Made by a program: the position numbers and the translations under genes. Below the pieces are notes generated by a model. That model saw only the letters and a list, made by a program, of their open reading frames with translations. It did no database searches and had not been told where the DNA came from. 21,929 nt of DNA from Gammaproteobacteria bacterium (GTDB lineage: Bacteria > Pseudomonadota > Gammaproteobacteria > Xanthomonadales > Wenzhouxiangellaceae), in NCBI GenBank assembly GCA_003561495.1, contig PWWM01000182.1, positions 1 to 21,929 on the forward strand, written 5' to 3'. Within the stretch, counting starts at the first letter, position 1. Each line of letters starts with the position of its first letter. Of the stretch, positions 16,320 to 21,929 are shown piece after piece.

Positions 16320-17297
16320 ATGAATCGACCCAAGCGCATCGCCATTACCGGTGCTGCCGGCCAGATTGGCTATCAACTCTGCTTTCGCATCGCCTCGGGC
16401 GACCTGCTCGGCCCCAATCAGCCGGTCATTCTGCAACTTCTGGAAATTCCGCCGGCACTGGACATGCTCAAGGGCGTGGTCATGGAACTTGATGATGCCG
16501 CTTTTCCGCTGCTGCAGGGCGTGGTCGCGACCACCGATCTCGACGAAGGCTTCAAGGATGCCGATTTCGCCATCCTGGTCGGCGCCAAACCGCGAGGACC
16601 CGGCATGGAACGAGCCGACCTGCTCAGCGAGAACGGCAAGATCTTCGGCCCCCAGGGCAAGGCGCTGAACGCGGTGGCCAGTCGCGATGTCAAGGTGCTG
16701 GTGGTTGGCAATCCGGCCAATACCAACGCCCTGATCGCCCAGGCCAATGCGCCTGATCTCCCGCCGGAGAACTTCACTGCCATGACTCGCCTGGACCATA
16801 ACCGTGCCCTGGCCCAGCTGGCGAACCAATCCGGCCATCACCATACCCTGATCAAGCAGATGACGATCTGGGGCAACCACTCGTCCACCCAGTACCCGGA
16901 CCTGCACCATACCCTGGTTGCCGGCAAACCAGCCATGGAAGATGTTGATCAAAGCTGGTATGTGAATGATTTCATCCCGACCGTGCAACAGCGCGGCGCA
17001 GCCATCATCAAGGCACGGGGTGCATCCAGCGCCGCCTCGGCCGCCTCGGCCGCTATCGACCACATCCGCGACTGGGCCCTGGGCACCGACGGCGACGACT
17101 GGGTCTCCATGGCGGTCCCTTCAGACGGCAGCTACGGCATCGACCCCGGAGTCATTTATTCCTTCCCCTGCACCTGCGAAAACGGCCAATGGAAAATCGT
17201 TCAGGACCTTGAGATCAACGATTTCTCCCGTGAGCGCATGGACGCCACCGACAAGGAGCTGCGCGAAGAACGCGAAGCGGTGGAGGGGTTGCTTTGA
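16320..17297 (+). CDS. mdh: Malate dehydrogenase (NAD-dependent)
   Basis: This enzyme interconverts malate and oxaloacetate with NAD in the TCA cycle, in the cytoplasm. The 325-residue length fits the cytosolic-type bacterial family found in Xanthomonas and Burkholderia (about 328). Visible features are the nucleotide loop ITGAAGQIGYQ (residues 9-19), the substrate-loop arginine in VGAKPRGPGMERADLL, GNPANTNA, the Asp/Arg pair in TRLDHNRA, and the catalytic histidine in IWGNHSSTQYPD. ATG 16320 has GGAG seven bases upstream; the in-frame TTG at 16284 adds a leader unlike the family. The gene stands alone, convergent with the sigma gene, with a hairpin-forming repeat downstream. Confidence 0.96.
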   Translation: MNRPKRIAITGAAGQIGYQLCFRIASGDLLGPNQPVILQLLEIPPALDMLKGVVMELDDAAFPLLQGVVATTDLDEGFKDADFAILVGAKPRGPGMERADLLSENGKIFGPQGKALNAVASRDVKVLVVGNPANTNALIAQANAPDLPPENFTAMTRLDHNRALAQLANQSGHHHTLIKQMTIWGNHSSTQYPDLHHTLVAGKPAMEDVDQSWYVNDFIPTVQQRGAAIIKARGASSAASAASAAIDHIRDWALGTDGDDWVSMAVPSDGSYGIDPGVIYSFPCTCENGQWKIVQDLEINDFSRERMDATDKELREEREAVEGLL

Positions 17298-17303
17298 AGC
17301 ACA

Positions 17304-17367
17304 GGTAGACGGAAGACGGGAAACGAGGCGAAACCAGATCGTCTTCCGTCTACCGTCTACCGTCTAA
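17304..17367. repeat. Inverted heptamer array forming a 15-bp hairpin
   Basis: GGTAGACGGAAGACG (17304-17318) is a perfect inverted match of 17340-17354, with a 21-base loop. Both arms are built from heptamers: GTAGACG, GAAGACG, GGAAACG on the left (17305-17325), and CGTCTTC, CGTCTAC, CGTCTAC, CGTCTAA on the right (17340-17367). It starts six bases after the mdh stop and may act as a terminator or mRNA-stabilising hairpin, though no T run follows. Confidence 0.8.
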
Positions 17368-17370
17368 CCA

Positions 17371-17390
17371 GCCTGGCCATCAGGCCAGGC
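17371..17390. terminator. Hairpin at the end of the sigma gene
   Basis: GCCTGGCC-ATCA-GGCCAGGC is a perfect 8-bp stem with a 4-base loop. It overlaps the TGA of the sigma gene (17380-17382). Neither strand shows a T tract, so simple intrinsic termination is uncertain; with the heptamer hairpin it separates the two convergent genes. Confidence 0.4.
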
Positions 17391-17925
17391 GGGAATGCAG
17401 AAATGCCCGAGCCCGTTCCCAACGGCGCTGGACCGTTCGATAAGATGTTTCCGTCAACCCTGAGATCTCTCGCAGCGTCAATCCTGCGAAGAATTTCATC
17501 TCGACAAGCTCTCGCTGAGTTGTGTCAATCTGTGCCAGTTCATCAAGCGCCCGCTCCAGATCAAGCAACCCCTTGGTTGACTCCGCATCCGGAAGTTCCT
17601 CGGAAAAGGTCACCTGTATTTGCTGTCCACCACGTTTCTCCGCGCTGCCGGCGCGCAGATGATCAATCATGACATCGTGCATCACCCGGCCGGCACAGGC
17701 AAAGAAATACCGCCGGCCTTTCATGTCCAGCTTTTCGGACTTGAGCAGTTTCATGTAGGCCTCGTGCACCAGCACTGTGGGGGTAATGGTTTGACCGGGA
17801 GCAAGGGAAGCCAGACGGGCAATCGCCAGTCGCTTGAGTTCGGGGTAGAGGCGTTCAAACAGCGCAGCCAGGTCGGGATTTCTGGCTTGGAGCAGGTCTG
17901 AGACTTCCGAATGCGAGGACGACAT
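17380..17925 (-). CDS. ECF-type sigma factor linked to a Ser/Thr kinase (ECF43-like)
   Basis: From the ATG at 17925 this encodes 181 residues; an ATG at 17934 would add three, and neither has a strong ribosome site. Region 2 spans about 18-90 (LFERLYPELKRLAIARL, LVHEAYMKLL, RRYFFACAGRVMHDVMIDHLRA). Region 4 spans about 120-178, with the helix-turn-helix LTLREISGLTETSYRTVQRRW. The usual acidic DAED-type motif of region 2.2 is absent; in its place is GQTITPTVLVHE with Thr46, Thr48 and Thr50. This agrees with sigma factors (ECF43, EcfP of Vibrio) that need threonine phosphorylation by a partner kinase to bind core polymerase. The kinase gene lies 36 bases upstream on the same strand (27 from the alternative start), so they are likely one operon. 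No anti-sigma factor is visible. The regulon is unknown. Confidence 0.9.
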   Translation of the reverse strand: MSSSHSEVSDLLQARNPDLAALFERLYPELKRLAIARLASLAPGQTITPTVLVHEAYMKLLKSEKLDMKGRRYFFACAGRVMHDVMIDHLRAGSAEKRGGQQIQVTFSEELPDAESTKGLLDLERALDELAQIDTTQRELVEMKFFAGLTLREISGLTETSYRTVQRRWERARAFLHSRLA

Positions 17926-17961
17926 GGTCCACATGATAGTGCATGCTGGCTTAGCCCACCT

Positions 17962-20796
17962 CTACCTGAGTGCGCCTATTCGACCGACCAACTCCCGCAT
18001 GCGCTGGGTGGCGACGTGGTCGGCGCCATAGAAATTCAGGTGGGCATCTAATGCCTCGGCGGCAAGCTCCGGAGCCTGAGGATCGTTTTGTCCGGCAAGA
18101 AACTCGGCATGGTCAGCCCGTAACTTCATGCCGGCCTGTCCGGCATTGACGCCGGCCTGGACGATCAGCGGCCTTGCTTGCTGGTAGGCCGTGCGGGCCT
18201 CGTGAGGGCGCTCCAACGCGGTCAGTGCTGCGGCCCGATGGCGCAGCGCTTCGACCAAGTCGTCGGGCTTCTCCCACCCGGTACGCTGGTAAAGTTCCAG
18301 TGCCTCATCGGCATATTGAAGCGACTGCTCGGCATTTCCCTGGGCCAGTCGCAGCTTGGCCAGCCAGGCCAGAGTGGCGCCAATGGTGTTGTGATCCTCA
18401 CCCAATTTTTCCAGGCGAATGTCCAGGGCTTCCTCCAGCAACCGTTCGGCTTCATCGTGGCGGTGAAGTCGGATCAGCAAGTAACCCAGATTGGCGGTTG
18501 CAATGGCATAGCGCAGGTCGCGGTCTCCGAACAGTTCTCGGGCCAGGGACCATGCCCGCCGCTGGTACGGCTCGGCTTCGTTATAGCGCTCGACACTGCC
18601 GAGATTCGTGGCCATGTTGTTATAGGTGGAAGCGAGTGACGGATGCCTGCCATCCGGGTGGCGCATCTCCAGCACCTCCAGCGCCCTTGAAATAGCCCCT
18701 GCGGCCGCTTCGTACCGACCAACGCGGCCATATGCCGCACCCAGATTGTTGTATCGACGTGCACGAGCATAGTGACCGGGAGGATAGATCTGCTCGGTCA
18801 AATCAACTGCTGCACGAGCATGCTCCAGCGCGCCCTCCAGGTCGCCTTGTCTGCTGAGCACGATCGCGAGATTGCCATGCACCGGGCCCAATCGGGTCAG
18901 CGCACCGGCGCTATCGAAGTCCAGCGCCATGGCTTCGCGAAGCAGGGGTTCGGCACGCTCGTACCAGCCTGCATCCATCAGCGCATTGACCTTGCTCCAC
19001 AGGTAGTCGAATCGTGCGGCCGGGTCCAGGCTGGTTGTGTTTCGGGCCCGGGTCAGCGCGTTGTCGGCACGCTCCAGGGCCTCGTCGACCCGACCCATGT
19101 GGGACAGCGTCATGGTGAGCTGCTGCATCAGTGCGCCGTGGCGAATTCCGGGGATGAGGCCGGCTTTCTCCAACAGACGCTCGGCTTCTTCCAGTGCTTG
19201 CAGGGCGGGCCCATGCCGAGCACGGACGAATTCAAGGTGGCCCATCTTGTGCAGGGCCAATGCCTGCAGCTCTCGATCACCCAGCTCCCGGGAAATGCCA
19301 ATCGCGCGCTCCATTAAAACCTGCCCCGGGTCGAGATTATCGATCTGGCGGTATAGATCACCCACCAGAATCATCAGGTCCGCCTGCAGCGCCGGGGTAT
19401 CACGGAAAGCCAGTTCGATCTGGTGGGCGCCAGTGTCGAGCAGATCAAGCGCGGTCGGCATGTTGCCGCGAGCACTTTCGGGTCCGGCGGCTTCGAACAA
19501 CTGCACCAGAAAATCGTTCACCGCCTGGGCGCGTCGAGACTCGGAGACCGCGTGCGCTGCCTGCAGACGAGCCTCGTTGGCCTGCCACATGGTAGCGGCA
19601 ATACCGGCCGATCCGACCAGGAACAACGCCGCCATGGCGCCGGTGAAGGCCGGGTGGCGTCGGATGAACAAACGCATTCGATAAACCGGGCCGGGAGCGC
19701 GCGCCGACACCGGACGATGCTCCAGCCAGGCACGCAGATCCTCACTCATCGTTGCAGCATTGGCATAGCGCCGCTCGGGCAGCTCGTCGAGCGCCTTGCT
19801 TACGATGTTGTCGAGGTCACCGGAGAGCAGGCGCGCGTGGTGGGTCCGCTCGCTTGCGCTCAAGTCTTCGCGGCTGGCAGTAAGCCTGGATGGTGGCACG
19901 ATTGGCGTGTCCGCACTTCGGTTGCTCGTTGTGTCCTCGAAGGGCGGCGTACCGGTCAGCAACTGGTAGAACAATGCACCCAGCGAGAAGACATCGGTTG
20001 CGGTGCTGACCGGCTCGCCGGAGAGCTGCTCGGGGGCCGCGTAGCCCGGGGTGAAAACACGCGTCATTGCCGCCCGTTCATCGCCTTTGTCGGCCAGTTG
20101 CCGGGCGATGCCGAAGTCCATTAGTTTGACCCGTCCGTCTGCCGTGACCAGTACATTCGCCGGCTTGATATCGCGATGCACGAACAGGCGTTTCTGTGCG
20201 AATGCCACGATGTCGCACAACGCCACCATCAGTGCCACGCGCTGGCGGATATCGAGGCCGGCATCCCGACTGTGGTGGTGGATGGGCTGGCCATCGACCA
20301 GTTCGGTGACCAGGTACGGCGTGCCATCTTCACCGACTCCGGCATCAAGCAGGGTGGCAATGCCGGGATGTCGCAGTTGAGCCAGAAACCTGGCTTCGCG
20401 CTGAAAGCGTTCCTGCCAGTCCGAGGACAGCAAGGCGCTGGACAGCACCTTGACCGCGACCGGCTCGTCGAAGCTGCCATCACTACGATGTGCCCGGTAA
20501 ACCGTAGACATGCCGCCCCGACCGATCAGGGATTCCAGTCGGTACGGTCCGAACTCCCGACCTTCCAGGCCCGGCTCGGTCAGGTTGGGGACCAGCCCGG
20601 TCAATGTCACATTGCCGGCGTCAAGCAAGCCGGGGCACTCGACGTTGTTGAGCAGGCGTTCAACACGCTCGCGCACGTCCCGCTCCAATGTCATTTTGTT
20701 CAGGCGGGCCAGCCGCTTGTCGGCCGGATGGTCGAGCAGTTCGTCGAAAACCGCATCGACCTGGCGCCACAAGTGAAAATCGAAGTCACTTCCCAT
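17962..20796 (-). CDS. Membrane Ser/Thr protein kinase with TPR C-terminal half
   Basis: A 944-residue protein. An N-terminal helical part (1-80) is followed by a Hanks-type kinase domain (about 84-360) with all key residues: GRGGMSTVY glycine loop (92-100), Lys116 in VAVKVL, HRDIKPANVL (catalytic Asp209), DFGIAR (Asp227) and AAPE (253-256). It should therefore be active. Residues 382-404 are a transmembrane helix (FTGAMAALFLVGSAGIAATMW). The rest, about 440-930, is a run of TPR-like helices (LGPVHGNLAIVLSRQGDLEGA, RRYNNLGAAYGRVGRYEAA, LASTYNNMATNLGSVERYNEA), expected outside the membrane as a sensing or protein-binding arm. It starts at ATG 20796, with no clear ribosome site. The sigma factor gene follows closely; phosphorylation of that sigma factor is the obvious inferred job. 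Confidence 0.93.
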   Translation of the reverse strand: MGSDFDFHLWRQVDAVFDELLDHPADKRLARLNKMTLERDVRERVERLLNNVECPGLLDAGNVTLTGLVPNLTEPGLEGREFGPYRLESLIGRGGMSTVYRAHRSDGSFDEPVAVKVLSSALLSSDWQERFQREARFLAQLRHPGIATLLDAGVGEDGTPYLVTELVDGQPIHHHSRDAGLDIRQRVALMVALCDIVAFAQKRLFVHRDIKPANVLVTADGRVKLMDFGIARQLADKGDERAAMTRVFTPGYAAPEQLSGEPVSTATDVFSLGALFYQLLTGTPPFEDTTSNRSADTPIVPPSRLTASREDLSASERTHHARLLSGDLDNIVSKALDELPERRYANAATMSEDLRAWLEHRPVSARAPGPVYRMRLFIRRHPAFTGAMAALFLVGSAGIAATMWQANEARLQAAHAVSESRRAQAVNDFLVQLFEAAGPESARGNMPTALDLLDTGAHQIELAFRDTPALQADLMILVGDLYRQIDNLDPGQVLMERAIGISRELGDRELQALALHKMGHLEFVRARHGPALQALEEAERLLEKAGLIPGIRHGALMQQLTMTLSHMGRVDEALERADNALTRARNTTSLDPAARFDYLWSKVNALMDAGWYERAEPLLREAMALDFDSAGALTRLGPVHGNLAIVLSRQGDLEGALEHARAAVDLTEQIYPPGHYARARRYNNLGAAYGRVGRYEAAAGAISRALEVLEMRHPDGRHPSLASTYNNMATNLGSVERYNEAEPYQRRAWSLARELFGDRDLRYAIATANLGYLLIRLHRHDEAERLLEEALDIRLEKLGEDHNTIGATLAWLAKLRLAQGNAEQSLQYADEALELYQRTGWEKPDDLVEALRHRAAALTALERPHEARTAYQQARPLIVQAGVNAGQAGMKLRADHAEFLAGQNDPQAPELAAEALDAHLNFYGADHVATQRMRELVGRIGALR

Positions 20797-20871
20797 CGCG
20801 CCAGATTAAACGAATCTCAAGGGGCTCGCACAGTACTGTTCAGAGACTCCCTGGAAACGGCCGTCTCGCAA

Positions 20872-21929
20872 TCACTCATCTGCGAGGTCCGATTGCTGAC
20901 GCACTGCAGACGGTTCGATATAGTACTCACCCAGCGCTTCCGGCTGACCATAAAGCTCCGGGTGCAGGTAGGTTCCGCGCTTGGACTCGGGCTTGTACAC
21001 CTCGACCGCAGCGCGGTGCGTACGCACGTACAGATCGTCGCGAATGGCCTTGACTTCCCACGACACTCTCAGTCCCGGCTGGCCACCGGCAACACGGAAG
21101 CCACTGCGGTCGTGGCTCATGTCGATTTCTTCGGCTATGTGCAGATTTGGCATCGCGCCGCCGATGGGCGTTAGCGAGTAGCGCGGATCGCGGTTAATGG
21201 CGGTGAAGTACTCCGGCAACTGGACCCAGGCTTCACCACGCTCATCGAGCTCAATGGTGCCGTTGTAGAAGTTCTGGGGCTCCGGCGCTTCGGATGAATA
21301 GTGCATCAGGTACTTGTTGGTCGGGTCGAACGGATGGTCGATCACGAATGACTTGGTACCGCTGGCACCAGAGCGTCCTTGGCTGAAGACAGCCCAGCCG
21401 GTGGAACTGGTGCTTACACCGCGCACGCCACTGGCAGGGCCAATGCCGGAGAAGGCGCGCCCCAGTACGCCGCCGCCACCGCTTGAGCTTGCATTCGTGC
21501 CAATGACGCCGTAGTTTTCGCTGCCGGTGGTGGCCGTCGAATCGCCCCACATCCCGTAGCCACCTGGACTGCTGACCTCGCCCTTGACGCCAACAGGGGT
21601 GCCAGAGCTGGAATTTCCCCGTCCAAGCACGCCGAAGCCATCCGGGCTATTGGTTTCGCCAAAGACCCCGTAGGTCATCCCACTCAAGGCGATTGCCTGA
21701 CCGCGCACACCGGTGCCTTGGGGGCTGTTGGCAACACCATGAATGCCGAAAGTTTCACCAGATGAATTGGTTGCTCGCCCGAACACGCCGGTACCGGAGT
21801 TGCTGCTATGAAAGCCGGCAACGCCCCAGGTCGGTCCAACGGTTGCCTCGCCGCGCACGCCCACGCCGCTGAGCGCTGTCGACTGGCCCAGGATGGCATT
21901 CCCCGCTTGCGTGGAGGCCGTGACGCGAA
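20872..21929 (-). CDS. Glycine-rich repeat protein with conserved C-terminal domain (5' end outside window)
   Basis: The frame is open to the window edge, giving 351 visible residues; the start lies outside, so the GTG at 21864 is internal. The upstream-most 190 residues are repeats of about 10-20 residues of the form GVxGxxxSxxGxGVxG (for example YGVFGETNSPDGFGVLGRGN), expected to form a beta-helix or fibre. After SFVIDHPFDPTNKYLMHYS comes a roughly 150-residue domain with YNGTIELDERGEAWVQLPEYF, RYSLTPIGG and GLRVSWEVKAIRDDLY. This C-terminal block is one I recall at the end of many large, repeat-bearing bacterial proteins of unknown role. It is on the same strand as the kinase, 75 bases upstream of it, so co-transcription is possible. 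No signal peptide can be judged. Confidence 0.82.
   Translation of the reverse strand, partial: RVTASTQAGNAILGQSTALSGVGVRGEATVGPTWGVAGFHSSNSGTGVFGRATNSSGETFGIHGVANSPQGTGVRGQAIALSGMTYGVFGETNSPDGFGVLGRGNSSSGTPVGVKGEVSSPGGYGMWGDSTATTGSENYGVIGTNASSSGGGGVLGRAFSGIGPASGVRGVSTSSTGWAVFSQGRSGASGTKSFVIDHPFDPTNKYLMHYSSEAPEPQNFYNGTIELDERGEAWVQLPEYFTAINRDPRYSLTPIGGAMPNLHIAEEIDMSHDRSGFRVAGGQPGLRVSWEVKAIRDDLYVRTHRAAVEVYKPESKRGTYLHPELYGQPEALGEYYIEPSAVRQQSDLADE

Noticed and set aside
18178..18639. Plus-strand frames opposite the kinase TPR region
   Set aside because: They are shadows of the TPR-coding strand with no conserved pattern.

Overview
The window looks like a piece of chromosome from a GC-rich (roughly 60%) Gammaproteobacterium, most likely near Lysobacterales/Wenzhouxiangellaceae. 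This rests on the Xanthomonas-type malate dehydrogenase, the Ser/Thr kinase plus ECF sigma pair, the giant secreted YD-repeat protein, and a secreted protein ending in an acidic 'FSDRFE' tail. The assignment is an inference from protein style, not from a marker gene. I found no tRNA, rRNA, CRISPR array, insertion sequence or phage gene.

Layout. 1-1775 (+): the 3' part of egtB, overlapped by a complete egtD (ergothioneine biosynthesis). 1792-2352 (-): a small exported protein of unknown function. 2471-4894 (+): an unusual fusion of OmpR-type winged helix, membrane anchor, PEGA-like segment, FGE/EgtB-type domain and alpha/beta hydrolase. 5001-5600 (-) and 5724-6161 (+): a divergent pair of exported proteins, one SurA-N-like and one NTF2-like. 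6182-16052 (-): a two-gene unit made of a 2953-residue secreted RHS/YD protein with N-terminal repeats, a VWA domain and Ig-like repeats, followed by a translationally coupled exported protein. 16320-17297 (+): malate dehydrogenase. 17380-20796 (-): an ECF sigma factor behind a membrane Ser/Thr kinase with a TPR tail. 20872 to the window end (-): the 3' part of a glycine-rich repeat protein.

How it may work together. EgtB and EgtD make the hercynine-based core of ergothioneine. The kinase and sigma factor form a two-gene signalling unit: the sigma factor lacks the usual acidic region 2.2 motif and has threonines there, as expected for a sigma factor switched on by phosphorylation (the EcfP/PknT precedent in Vibrio). 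The giant protein and its partner look like cell-surface or secreted products. An unusual AT-rich block with about 12-nt periodicity, which also encodes a possible 17-codon leader, lies upstream of the giant gene and is a candidate regulatory element.

The most unusual items are the regulator-hydrolase fusion (2471-4894), the giant RHS protein with a coupled secreted partner where an immunity gene would normally sit (6182-16052), the kinase/sigma pair, and a heptamer-built hairpin at 17304-17367. Most other open frames, including long ones antisense to the giant gene, are shadows and are left out.
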